Source: Clostridia bacterium (GTDB lineage Bacteria; Bacillota_A; Clostridia; Christensenellales; Aristaeellaceae). Taken from it: 31,890 nt of DNA. The DNA lies in assembly GCA_017397695.1 (NCBI GenBank), contig JAFQIF010000042.1, positions 1-31,890 of the forward strand, given 5' to 3'. This document shows positions 24,601-31,214 of this stretch, in pieces. Positions within the stretch are counted from its first letter, which is position 1, and every line of letters starts with the position of its first letter. Below the pieces are notes generated by a model. That model did not search any database. It saw nothing but the letters and a program-made list of their open reading frames with translations, and was not told where the DNA came from. The position numbers and the translations under genes were made by a program.

Positions 24601-24797
24601 CGGCTTTCAGCCATATCGGTCGTGACGTTGAATTGCTGTGCAAGAATAAGAACGGAAAGCTGTACCGTCAAAAGGATCTGGATGCCTGGATTCAGGTTCA
24701 TGCACCCGATTTGACTTATCATGGCATTAAGTATTTCCAGGATGATTACGACCTGCTCTATACAAGTCCTCATAGCTTTACTTACTGGGTTGAGTGA
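21687..24797 (+). CDS. Large surface protein: sortase-like signal, calcium repeats, vWA and class-3-lipase-like domain
   Basis: 1036 residues. Order: signal peptide (1-28); a CARDB-like beta domain (30-110); VPDTGD (114-119) followed by a hydrophobic helix and KNGQWKR, an LPXTG-like sorting signal; a second signal-like helix (148-163) ending VPSALA-DN; thrombospondin-3/EF-like DxDxDG repeats (213-325); a beta region (338-455); a von Willebrand A domain (about 479-655) with the MIDAS residues in DDSGS (486-490), Thr555 and Asp584; more DxDxDG repeats (659-740); and an alpha/beta hydrolase domain (about 750-1036) with GHSLGG (Ser892), likely Asp962 and His1012. AAGGAGG is 9 bases before ATG 21687. 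Base composition is more AT-rich than upstream genes. The function may be adhesion plus lipid or ester hydrolysis at the surface. Confidence 0.82.
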   Translation: MRRINRRLVILCVLLLVMCLALPACAAAVSQDGLEVTLVTDKSQYSLGESVRATLMVENKNESAMADAFLSISVPDGYEFAEGSEETKLVKALAAGQKTAMTVCLKPLNMDVLVPDTGDKSSLIFWGVLLIAAGVGLYVSKNGQWKRFVSLMLCVVLFGCMLGDVPSALADNKYIVKNVDIEHSFGCGQQKYVIEASVHYLLADSAMKIDMTDSDNDGLVDGLEQYYHTDLHKQDTDLDGLNDYIEIALLGTDPLSVDSDQDGISDADEDCDGDTLSNLNEIYGGTSPVDRDSDADSLDDNEEPSYHTDPTDYDTDNDGASDGDEVRLGTDPLKADRWFNVSVKSDFSDSVKASVTATLNGAQVDSLAVEPLVNSVLFPKDMPGYLGMAYDFSVDGQFDEATISFEFDASLLSRGVEPAIFYFNEADQTLEELPTTIRGNVASTTVNHFSTYVLIDRNAHYEAFEWEDVWAEEGGFSSVEIVLVIDDSGSMTSNDRSNQRLSVARNLIDNLPEDSKMGIVWFANNSKLLTTQMLTDRNAAKAFLTTSHFKSSGGTYMYTAINDAFSLFQSNADDVLKMMVVLSDGNSSDLSMHSSTIAAAVKNNVRIYTVGLGSSTTYFNKYLQPLASMTDGVFYLASNSSQLFEIYNDINKKIDIETDTDGDTIPDYYETHMFSFNGKKIELDKNDPEHDADKDGLLDQEEVKVELVYNSDKSKVYVKGKYRSFPNEVDSDHDGIDDKIDPFPLDYTITDRTLALIEGLSYSNLVAHKNKTLEQAIKDGATIKGISNENVELLKDAIIVYANDSGTGGWDEFWDDAGLGSIALKFVRRNNPTAIIYALRGTEFGEDFVNDFLFADIDLGVGLDTWQSQNAFSEYKSIANNRSYNYYVTGHSLGGRLAQDVVYKTYDANRGGLFKTKANIPVPVHSATFNALGYNQLNYALLKNAVLNSLGSKIVNFYYWQDLIGETMGNSAAFSHIGRDVELLCKNKNGKLYRQKDLDAWIQVHAPDLTYHGIKYFQDDYDLLYTSPHSFTYWVE

Positions 24798-24820
24798 GTC
24801 AGCTTGAAAGGGTGGACGAG

Positions 24821-25114
24821 GTGCGGATATTTGGTTCATTTCTGTTCAGCTGCTTGCTGCTGATTCCTGCTCGCTTCTTGCTGCTGTTCTTCGTCTGTGC
24901 GATTGCAGGGCTTACCGGACAGACAGCTTTAGGGTATCTGATTGGTTGCGTATTGTTTAGTGCAATTGCTACTGTGCCGCTATGGCTTAGAATCAGCAAG
25001 AATAAAGAGCGTTCAGCCAGCAGTCGGTTTCTTTTGATATGTGGAACGGTGATTGTGTTTTCCGTTATGCTGTTTGCTTCGGTACTTTCATGGTCAACTC
25101 CACCCACATACTGA
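24821..25114 (+). CDS. Small three-helix membrane protein
   Basis: 97 residues from GTG 24821, for which AAAGGG is 8 bases upstream; an earlier GTG at 24794 overlaps the preceding stop. Three hydrophobic segments (about 3-27, 31-50, 66-86) with a short basic loop (RISKNKERSASSR). It begins 23 bases after the large surface protein and is surely co-transcribed, so it may help its export or anchoring. I recognise no family. Confidence 0.7.
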   Translation: MRIFGSFLFSCLLLIPARFLLLFFVCAIAGLTGQTALGYLIGCVLFSAIATVPLWLRISKNKERSASSRFLLICGTVIVFSVMLFASVLSWSTPPTY

Positions 25115-25165
25115 AATCGTAGCATGATGATTTGTTTGCGCTGATTGATAATTTGTACGATGAAT

Positions 25166-25200
25166 ATGGCGCTGCATTCCGTTTTGGAATGCAGCGCCAT
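25166..25200 (+). terminator. Terminator of the surface protein operon
   Basis: Perfect 15-bp stem (ATGGCGCTGCATTCC and complement, loop GTTTT) followed by TATTTCTG. It lies between convergent genes. Confidence 0.75.
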
Positions 25201-25271
25201 TATTTCTGTATGTTAAATGGGAAATGTTACAAAGAGATTGAGAAAGTTCTGCAGTGGTCCGGCAGAAGAAC

Positions 25272-27416
25272 TCAGAAGACGTAGCTGCCCTTGCCAACGT
25301 GGTATACCTTGCCCTCGATGTGGATTTCCGCAGGCACGCTGGTGTGGATTTCGTAGCGGATGCGGTCTTCGATGCGGTACCAACCGGAGTAGATTTCGCC
25401 GTGAACGGTATCGATTCTGGCGCTTAGGCTGGGAATGCGCTCGTCCGGCTGGGGCGCGATCACCACGCGGGCAAAGCCGGGCTCGGCAGCCTGAATGCCG
25501 CAGGCAAATTCGTATACCCAATCCGCCACGGCACCGTAGGCATAATGATTGAAGGAGTTCATATCCGCAGACCAGAAGCTGCCGTCCTCGCGGATGCCGT
25601 CCCAATGCTCCCAAACGGTGGTTGCGCCTTTGGTGACGGAATACAGCCAGGAAGGATATTCGCGGCGCAGCAGCAGCGAATAGGCCAGATCGGTATATCC
25701 GAAGCGGCTGAGCACGCGCAGCAGATAGGGTGTGCCAACGAAGCCGGTCTGCAGCGCGGTGCCGCAGGCGATCACCTGCGCGGCGAGCGCATCGGCGACG
25801 GACTGCGGATCATCGGCAAGGCCGAACTCGAGCGCCAAAACCTTTTCCGTCTGCGTATTCAGGCGATTGCCAAAGGTCTTTTTGAAGGCACAGACGATGC
25901 GCGCGTGCAGCTGCCCATAATCGCTTACGTCCCTGCCCAACACGCGGCCAGCTCGCACGACCAGATCGGTGGAATGGGCATAGAACGCGCTGGCAATCAG
26001 ATCCTCGCAGCTGGAGCCCTTGTAGCTGCCGCTCGGCGCGTCCAGGCCAAGCCAGTCGGCGTAGTGATCGCCGCCTGTCCACAGATCGGGCGTATCGGTG
26101 ATGTGGGTGATAAAGTTTACCCAGGCGCACATGCTGTCGAACTGCTCGCTCAGGAATGAGACGTCGCCGTAGGTGTTGTAGAGCTGCCAGGGGCAGATGG
26201 TGGCGGCGTCGCCCCAAGCGGCGCTGCCTTTGCGGAAGGGGAGCACATTGGGCACCACATCCGGTACCCAGCCGTCTGCGCCCTGCGCAATTCGCAGATC
26301 GGCGAGCCATTTCCTGAAGAACTGGCGCACGTCATAGTTATAGCTGGCTGCGCGGATGAACACCTGTGCGTCACCCGTCCAGCCCAGGCGCTCGTCGCGC
26401 TGTGGGCAGTCCGTGGGCACATCCAGGAAATTGCCCTTCTGGCCCCAGATGATGTTTCTGAAAAGCTGATTGAGCAGGGGATCGCCGGTTTCCAGCCAGC
26501 CCGTACGGCGGATATCCGAATGCACGACGATGGCGCGGATACTCTCGGGAGAAAAACCCTGAGGCGCTTCGTCGATGCGCAGATAACGGAAGCCGAAGAA
26601 TGTGAGGCGGGGCTTGTAGGCCTGAAGGCCTTCGCGGCAGGTGTATTCCAGGCGGCTGCGGGCTGCGCGGTAGTTGTCCGTGTAGAAGTTGCCGTCGGCG
26701 TCCAGCACCTCGGCGGTGGACAGGCAGAGACGCTCGCCGGCATGCGCGTCCAGCTCGAAGGCCATATAGCCGGTCAGGTTCTGGCCGAAATCCAGCACGC
26801 GTTCGCCCCTGGGCGTGACAAAATAGCGGCAGGGCAGGATTGTTTCCTGCTCGATGATGCGGCAGCCCTGTTGGGGAATCAGTGTGTCCTTTGTATAGTC
26901 GGCGCGCTGTGCCGGCACAAAACCTGCAGGCGTGATCCGGGCATCGACGGTTTCGCCGTCAAAGATGCCGCTGACAGATATATTGCTGGGCGCGGCGCAC
27001 CAGCTCTCGTCGGTGAGGATGGTTTGCGTGCGCCCGTCGGCATAGCGGATATGCAGCGCCGCAATCAGCAGGGCAGGCATATCCGCATGGGGAGAAGGCG
27101 CGGAGGACCAAGCGGGATTGCTGCGGCGGAACCAGCCGTTGCCTACGGTAACGTCCAGCACATTTTCCTTTTCCAGCAGGGCGGATACGTCATAGCGCTG
27201 CACCTGCAGGCGCGTGTCATACTCCGTCCAGCCGGGCGCAAGCACAAAATCGCCTATACGCCTGCCGTTGAGCTGCGCCTCATAAACGCCTGCGGCGGTG
27301 ATTTCAAACTGCGCAGACGCCACCTCGGCCTCACAGATAAAGCTGCGGCGGAATACGGGGACCATGGCTGCGTCTGCGCCGGGCGCGCAGATCCAGTTTG
27401 CATGTAGAATTCTCAT
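25272..27416 (-). CDS. Alpha-L-rhamnosidase (GH78)
   Basis: 714 residues. It removes terminal L-rhamnose from plant glycosides or polysaccharides. An N-terminal jelly-roll (about 20-130, LNGRRIGDFVLAPGWTEYDTR) is followed by the Bac_rhamnosid domain and the (alpha/alpha)6 catalytic barrel with CPQRDERLGWTGDAQ, AAWGDAA and TTVWEHWDG, which carry the expected acid and base residues. There is no signal peptide, so it acts on imported oligosaccharides. It is shorter than many GH78 proteins but has all blocks. AGGAGG is 7 bases before ATG. A -10 TATAAT lies at 27446-27451 without a good -35, so an activator is possible. No transporter or rhamnose genes are adjacent. Confidence 0.92.
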   Translation of the reverse strand: MRILHANWICAPGADAAMVPVFRRSFICEAEVASAQFEITAAGVYEAQLNGRRIGDFVLAPGWTEYDTRLQVQRYDVSALLEKENVLDVTVGNGWFRRSNPAWSSAPSPHADMPALLIAALHIRYADGRTQTILTDESWCAAPSNISVSGIFDGETVDARITPAGFVPAQRADYTKDTLIPQQGCRIIEQETILPCRYFVTPRGERVLDFGQNLTGYMAFELDAHAGERLCLSTAEVLDADGNFYTDNYRAARSRLEYTCREGLQAYKPRLTFFGFRYLRIDEAPQGFSPESIRAIVVHSDIRRTGWLETGDPLLNQLFRNIIWGQKGNFLDVPTDCPQRDERLGWTGDAQVFIRAASYNYDVRQFFRKWLADLRIAQGADGWVPDVVPNVLPFRKGSAAWGDAATICPWQLYNTYGDVSFLSEQFDSMCAWVNFITHITDTPDLWTGGDHYADWLGLDAPSGSYKGSSCEDLIASAFYAHSTDLVVRAGRVLGRDVSDYGQLHARIVCAFKKTFGNRLNTQTEKVLALEFGLADDPQSVADALAAQVIACGTALQTGFVGTPYLLRVLSRFGYTDLAYSLLLRREYPSWLYSVTKGATTVWEHWDGIREDGSFWSADMNSFNHYAYGAVADWVYEFACGIQAAEPGFARVVIAPQPDERIPSLSARIDTVHGEIYSGWYRIEDRIRYEIHTSVPAEIHIEGKVYHVGKGSYVF

Positions 27417-27538
27417 GTTCTGCCTCCTGCTGTACGTATATATCCATTATAGCCGGATGAACACAAAAATGCCAGCTGTTTCCATCGGATAAAGGCTGCG
27501 GCAGAAGCAGACGGATAGAAGAAGCCGAATAGAAGAAA

Positions 27539-27564
27539 CCGGCATGCTGCGCGCAGCACGCCGG
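27539..27564 (-). terminator. Terminator of the TetR/methyltransferase operon
   Basis: Twelve-bp stem with one mismatch-type wobble (CCGGCGTGCTGC / GCAGCATGCCGG), then TTTCTTCT on the minus strand. Confidence 0.65.
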
Positions 27565-27573
27565 TTATTACGA

Positions 27574-28299
27574 TCACGGTGCAGATTTTTTCCTGAGCAC
27601 GATCTTGATAAAATTCAGGTATCTTCCGGCCCCGGCTTCCATGGATTTGCGGTCGCCGACGGCATATGGATTCTCTTGCGCAAGCCAATCCGCCCAGACT
27701 TCGTCATGGGACTGCATCTCGCTGACTTCGATGATTTCAGCATCCCGGCTGTGACTAACCATGTCGCGCCAGTAATCTGCGTCGTGCATATAGTCCATCT
27801 GTTCCGGCGTCCAGGACAAGAGCAGCTCCGGCGGCAGATGGTCATGGCAGTCCTTTTTCATACCCGGGAGCGCGATGTACACATAACCGCCTTCCCGGAC
27901 AAAGGGCAAAAGTTTCTCATCCAGATACTTCGGATCACGGCCAAAGTAGTTGTAGGAATCCGTGCTGACGACAGCATCGAAGAATTCTCTTTCAAACGGA
28001 AGCGCAGCTGCATCTGCTTTCACAGGGATGATTTCCGTTTCGGACAGGCCCATCTCCCGGAAGAAAAGCCGGTTTTCCTCCGGATCGCTCCACAGGTCTG
28101 CAGCATAGGTCGTAAAACCGTATTCCTTAGCCAGGAATACGCTCGTCAGCCCCTGACCGCTGCCCAGATCGCATACGACGCTTTTTTCGGGGATGCGATG
28201 GCTGATCAGCAATTCTTCTTCCAGCTTTACGGGATTGGGCCCCATGATTTTCGCCATCAGCTGCGGCGTATTGTATTTTTCGCTGCGCGGGTAGTTCAT
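27574..28299 (-). CDS. Class I SAM-dependent methyltransferase (small molecule type)
   Basis: 241 residues. SAM site motif I VVCDLGSGQGLTSVFLAKEYG, then Asp of YAADLW, the ADAAALPFE segment and DAVVSTDSYNYFG follow the methyltransferase 11/25 order. There is no target-recognition domain, so the substrate is probably a small molecule. The ATG at 28299 overlaps the TetR stop (ATGA), and GAGAGG lies 8 bases upstream inside tetR; a GTG at 28308 is a less likely start. Coupling to a TetR regulator suggests induced detoxification or modification of a compound. Confidence 0.85.
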   Translation of the reverse strand: MNYPRSEKYNTPQLMAKIMGPNPVKLEEELLISHRIPEKSVVCDLGSGQGLTSVFLAKEYGFTTYAADLWSDPEENRLFFREMGLSETEIIPVKADAAALPFEREFFDAVVSTDSYNYFGRDPKYLDEKLLPFVREGGYVYIALPGMKKDCHDHLPPELLLSWTPEQMDYMHDADYWRDMVSHSRDAEIIEVSEMQSHDEVWADWLAQENPYAVGDRKSMEAGAGRYLNFIKIVLRKKSAP

Positions 28300-28865
28300 T
28301 CTTTCCACCTCTCTAAATGGATATCCAGCAGATTGAGAACGGCATCTTTGTTTTGTGCTTCATCGTAGATGCTGTAGAGCATGTGCATCGGACCATAAAA
28401 AAGCAGCGCTTCCTGCTGTGAGCCCAGCAAATCTGCGACATAGGAAAGGGGACCGGAGCCGAGATACTGATGATACAGGCGATGCATTTCCTCGCTGCGG
28501 TATTGCTCCACGGTCAGCATTCTGCGGAAGGATGAGGCGAATTCGTCCTGTGTCCAATAGCGAAACTGCATCCTGCTGAATGCAATCAGATCTGCGATGG
28601 ATGCTTTTTCATATGCCTGCGGCGCCGCGTCCATCGTTTCCTCAGGCAGTGAGCAGGCAGCGGCATTGTCTGTGTCGCGGGTTTCCATTGTCTGCAGAAT
28701 CGCGCTGAAAATATCGCGCTTGCTTTTGTAGTGCTTGTAAAGCGACGGAGCCTTGATGCCCACAGCGCTTGCGATCCGCTCGACGCTGACGGCTTCATAC
28801 CCCTCCCTGGCAAAGAGCTTCAGAGATTCCATGAGAATCCGCTGACTTGTGGTATAGTTATCCAT
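28296..28865 (-). CDS. TetR/AcrR-family transcriptional regulator
   Basis: 189 residues. The TetR_N helix-turn-helix (about 8-54: RILMESLKLFAREGYEAVSV then IASAVGIKAPSLYKHYKSKRDIF) is textbook. The C-terminal ligand-binding half is unassigned and contains several Met/Phe/Tyr residues, suiting a hydrophobic ligand. First gene of a two-gene operon with the methyltransferase. Two perfect palindromes cover its promoter, so it should repress itself and the enzyme until a ligand binds. Confidence 0.92.
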   Translation of the reverse strand: MDNYTTSQRILMESLKLFAREGYEAVSVERIASAVGIKAPSLYKHYKSKRDIFSAILQTMETRDTDNAAACSLPEETMDAAPQAYEKASIADLIAFSRMQFRYWTQDEFASSFRRMLTVEQYRSEEMHRLYHQYLGSGPLSYVADLLGSQQEALLFYGPMHMLYSIYDEAQNKDAVLNLLDIHLERWKE

Positions 28866-28896
28866 GATTGTCCTCTGATCTTTGGGTTAATATTTA

Positions 28897-28933
28897 TTAG
28901 CTTTATAATAAGCTAATGATCGTTAGCTTTCAA
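28897..28933 (-). promoter_or_regulatory. TetR promoter with two overlapping palindromic operators
   Basis: Minus strand -35 TTGAAA (28928-28933), 17 bases, -10 TATTAT (28905-28910). Palindrome 1: TTAGCTT-N6-AAGCTAA (28897-28916) on the -10. Palindrome 2: AGCTAA-N6-TTAGCT (28911-28928) in the spacer, sharing one half-site with the first. Confidence 0.85.
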
Positions 28934-28965
28934 GGGGGCGGACAGGTAACAGGGAGAAAATAAAG

Positions 28966-28993
28966 AAAAACCTCAGCGCTTCGGCTGAGGTTT
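28966..28993 (-). terminator. Terminator after GNAT 1
   Basis: CCTCAGC/GCTGAGG with a 6-nt loop, then TTTTTCTTTATTTT on the minus strand. Confidence 0.8.
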
Positions 28994-28995
28994 GA

Positions 28996-29010
28996 TGGAG
29001 CATATCGGAA
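28996..29010 (-). pseudogene. Remnant of a tRNA 3' end behind GNAT 1
   Basis: Plus strand TGGAGCATATCGGAA matches TGGAGCATACCGGAT of the tRNA-like copies at 29645 and 31112, and it is likewise followed (on the minus strand) by a terminator hairpin. This is the third, most decayed 3'-half copy. Confidence 0.5.
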
Positions 29011-29031
29011 TGGTCACATGCAAATTGTGAT

Positions 29032-29556
29032 TTATCGGTTAAGTGAGTTCCATTCTTTGCGTGTTATAGCATACGCGTAAGAAATCTTATTTTTATCATC
29101 GGGATATTCCTTTACCTTTTTCATTCCATTTGCAATGGCGGTAGAATATGACCCAACATTTGTATATTTCATATAGGAATACAGACAATCATAATCAGTA
29201 TTTTCAAATGCCCAATCTCTAACGGCCCTCGCAGCTTCGCTCCCAAATCCTTTTCTCCAATACTTCTTATGAATATGATACCCAATTTCAGGAAGCAATT
29301 CCCCATCGATATCTTGAATTGTCATTCCGCAGTCACCGATAAACTCGCCTGTTTCCTTCAAAACTACGGCCCATATGCCAAAACCATGTTTCTGATAGTT
29401 CTGAATATTCCATTCAATCCAATGCCTTGTCATTTCTATATCATAAGGTTTGGGATAATGCTGCATGGTTTCAGGGTCAGACAGGATTTCAAAGAGTGCT
29501 TCAAAATCCTCCCAAACATAATCCCTCAATATCAGGCGTTTTGTTTCCAGAACCAT
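29032..29556 (-). CDS. GNAT acetyltransferase, RimJ/RimL type (GNAT 1)
   Basis: 174 residues. A single GNAT domain transferring acetyl from acetyl-CoA: beta strands around RLILRDYVWEDFEALF, FGIWAVVLKETGEFIGDCGM, then the acetyl-CoA loop RKGFGSEAARAV (motif A, Q/RxxGxA-like) and the YSYMKYTNVGSYSTAIANGMKKV region. About half of its residues match GNAT 2 at 31213-31731. GGAGG lies 7 bases before ATG 29556; the ATG at 29562 touches the site. The substrate is unknown. AT-rich, unlike the GC-rich main part of the window. Confidence 0.88.
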   Translation of the reverse strand: MVLETKRLILRDYVWEDFEALFEILSDPETMQHYPKPYDIEMTRHWIEWNIQNYQKHGFGIWAVVLKETGEFIGDCGMTIQDIDGELLPEIGYHIHKKYWRKGFGSEAARAVRDWAFENTDYDCLYSYMKYTNVGSYSTAIANGMKKVKEYPDDKNKISYAYAITRKEWNSLNR

Positions 29557-29604
29557 TTTCATCCCTCCAAATTCAAGTTTTTCGTACTCGTACAGTTTCT
29601 ATAT

Positions 29605-29748
29605 ATAATGCAAAAGACCTTCTCTCATGAGAAGGTCTTTGTGGTGGAGCATACCGGATTCGATACCTAAGACCTCTACAATGCGAATGTAGCGCGCTAC
29701 CGAAGTATGCGTAACTCATCCTCAATTGAGAAGTTCAAATTGGAATTT
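29605..29748 (-). repeat. Cassette boundary repeat R1 (tRNA-like 3' copy plus terminator)
   Basis: About 144 bases, over 90 percent identical by eye to R2 (31072-31214). On the minus strand: AAATTCCAATTTGAACTTCTC, tRNA-like segment ending in CCA, then terminator AAAGACCTTCTC-N4-complement (29613-29640) and TTGCATTAT. It begins 2 bases after the pgsA-like stop codon. Confidence 0.85.
29642..29721 (-). pseudogene. Degenerate tRNA-Ala-like gene in R1
   Basis: 80 nt. The anticodon arm CTACA-TTCGCAT-TGTAG (anticodon CGC) and the 3' ATGCTCC-A-CCA are intact, but the T stem is broken (one inserted base and several changes compared with R2) and the 5' acceptor strand GGATGAG matches the 3' strand in only about four pairs. 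Confidence 0.7.
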
Positions 29749-29750
29749 GA

Positions 29751-30257
29751 TTATAAGACCTCTTGCCCTTTCGCAATAAAATAAACTTCTTGCATTACCG
29801 CAATGGTTGCAAGTACACATATTGTCGCAACGCTATAAATGGTTTCATCAAAAGTCAGCGACAACGGCAAAAGGAACAAAGCAAATCCCGTTGCTTTATT
29901 TAACACGCTATGTATTGATATTAGTTTTTTCTTGTGAATAAAGACTAACGCAATATTAAATATCTTAATCAACGCAACAATGATAATCCACACCCATAGC
30001 CATACAGGTATGTGTATGAGGGGCAGCATCTTTATTGAGCATACGAACATAAATACAAAGTCGGCAACCGTATCAAGTCTTGCTCCAAATTTACTAACCG
30101 CTTCCATCTTTCTCGCTATCGTTCCGTCAATCATATCGGTAAGCCCGCAAAAAAGATAGAGTATATAAAACCATGCCGATGATAGAGGGACGAACAGAAG
30201 AGGCAAACTAAATGCAACTCTGCTCCCTGTAATGATGTTTGCAATATATTTCTTCAT
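29751..30257 (-). CDS. CDP-alcohol phosphatidyltransferase family membrane protein
   Basis: 168 residues. The signature D-G-x2-A-R-x8-G-x3-D-x3-D is complete: Asp44, Gly45, Ala48, Arg49, Gly58, Asp62, Asp66. About five or six membrane helices follow the family's layout. It resembles PgsA-like enzymes making phosphatidylglycerol phosphate or related lipids from CDP-diacylglycerol, but the acceptor alcohol cannot be told. It starts 13 bases after the GrpB-like gene with no strong ribosome site; the gap repeats the boundary motif AATTCCAATTT. Confidence 0.85.
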   Translation of the reverse strand: MKKYIANIITGSRVAFSLPLLFVPLSSAWFYILYLFCGLTDMIDGTIARKMEAVSKFGARLDTVADFVFMFVCSIKMLPLIHIPVWLWVWIIIVALIKIFNIALVFIHKKKLISIHSVLNKATGFALFLLPLSLTFDETIYSVATICVLATIAVMQEVYFIAKGQEVL

Positions 30258-30270
30258 AAATTGGAATTGG

Positions 30271-30831
30271 TCAATACCGATCGCCGTAAATCATTTTTGC
30301 TTGTGCAGTATATTTCTTCACAAGCGTGGTTTTGGCATTTGTATAACCATCTCTGTTATGCTCATACTCTTTCCATAGCCTCAATTTCAATTCTTCATAT
30401 TCCTTTGCCACCTTCGGATACTCGATAAGGTAATCTCTGAAATACAATTCGTCGTTATCGCCTGAATATCTCAAATGCAAATGGAACACTCGCTCGGCAA
30501 ATCCATTCTCTGTATATCCTTTGTTAAAGGACAGTCTATTTTCGCTTTGCGACATACAAATATAACCGTTATTTGTTATCGAGGCCTTATACTCAAGCAA
30601 ATTACTTTCCTTTGGGATTTCCACGAGAATATCTACAATGGGTTTCGCCCAAATAGAAGGAATGGCAGTGCTTCCGATATGATTTATTCTTTCGGTTGAT
30701 AAGAGAGCGGTTTTTAATAAGCTTTCTTCTTCGAGATACCATTCTTGCCAATATGGTTGATGCTCTGTTAAATATATAGGGAATAACTGCCACAGTTCTT
30801 CCAAGGTCATTTCTGATAATTTCTTTCCCAT
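30271..30831 (-). CDS. GrpB/UPF0157 nucleotidyltransferase-like protein
   Basis: 186 residues. The core NHIGSTAIPSIWAKPIVDILVEI (about residues 50-72) is the UPF0157/GrpB hallmark, a fold of the nucleotidyltransferase superfamily with GS and Asp of PIVD as likely active-site elements. The later FHLHLRYSGDNDELYFRDYL segment is also typical. The name GrpB is historical; the function is unsettled. It has its own promoter at 30866-30894 and a moderate site (TAGGTG) before ATG. AT-rich. Confidence 0.88.
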   Translation of the reverse strand: MGKKLSEMTLEELWQLFPIYLTEHQPYWQEWYLEEESLLKTALLSTERINHIGSTAIPSIWAKPIVDILVEIPKESNLLEYKASITNNGYICMSQSENRLSFNKGYTENGFAERVFHLHLRYSGDNDELYFRDYLIEYPKVAKEYEELKLRLWKEYEHNRDGYTNAKTTLVKKYTAQAKMIYGDRY

Positions 30832-30865
30832 TACTTACACCTACAAATTCAAGTTTATCGAATAT

Positions 30866-30894
30866 ATGATAGCATGGACAAAATCAAGGATCAA
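30866..30894 (-). promoter_or_regulatory. Promoter of the GrpB-like/phosphatidyltransferase unit
   Basis: Minus strand TTGATC, 17 bases, TATCAT, then ATATTCGATAAACTTG. The same block precedes GNAT 2. Confidence 0.75.
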
Positions 30895-30908
30895 TCATAT
30901 ATAGAAAA

Positions 30909-30940
30909 AAGCTGAGAATCCATTACGAATTCTCCGCTTT
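30909..30940 (-). terminator. Terminator behind the 5' tRNA half H5b
   Basis: Minus strand AAAGC-GGAGAAT ... ATTCTC-A-GCTTTTTT: a stem with one mismatch and a T run. Confidence 0.7.
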
Positions 30941-30943
30941 GGC

Positions 30944-30996
30944 TCACTATGCACCAAGCAATGCAAATACGCCGCTACCAACTGTGCTAATGCCCC
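30944..30996 (-). pseudogene. tRNA-Ala-like 5' half (H5b)
   Basis: Minus strand begins GGGGCAT-TA-GCAC-AGTTGGTA-GCGG, a full acceptor 5' strand and D arm, then an anticodon-loop-like TTTGCAT; the similarity to a tRNA stops there and a terminator follows. There is no T arm. Bases 30997-31071 show nothing recognisable. Confidence 0.7.
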
Positions 30997-31071
30997 ACGT
31001 GAAGTTGTTCACTTTCTTACTCTGATGATTCTTTTGTGCAATCAGACTGCTTTTGACGTTTTATTCTGTAC

Positions 31072-31214
31072 ATAATGCAATAGACCTTCTCTTTTGAGAA
31101 GGTCTTCGTGGTGGAGCATACCGGATTCGAACCGGTGACCTCTACAATGCGAATGTAGCGCGCTACCGAAGTATGCGTAACTCATCCCCAATTGAGAAGT
31201 TCAAATTGGAATTT
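31072..31214 (-). repeat. Cassette boundary repeat R2 (tRNA-like 3' copy plus terminator)
   Basis: Second copy of the 29605-29748 repeat, starting inside the stop codon of GNAT 2. It includes hairpin arms AGACCTTCTC/GAGAAGGTCT at 31082-31105. Confidence 0.85.
31109..31187 (-). pseudogene. tRNA-Ala-like gene in R2 with mismatched acceptor
   Basis: 79 nt with a clean anticodon arm (loop TTCGCAT, anticodon CGC), a clean T arm (ACCGG-TTCGAAT-CCGGT) and encoded CCA. The D stem has three of four pairs. The 5' acceptor strand GGATGAG fails against 3' ATGCTCC in three of seven positions, so it is probably not a working tRNA. Confidence 0.7.

Noticed and set aside
31109..31187. A working tRNA-Ala gene in R2
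   Set aside because: The T and anticodon arms are good but the acceptor stem fails in three of seven positions; treated as a tRNA-derived repeat.
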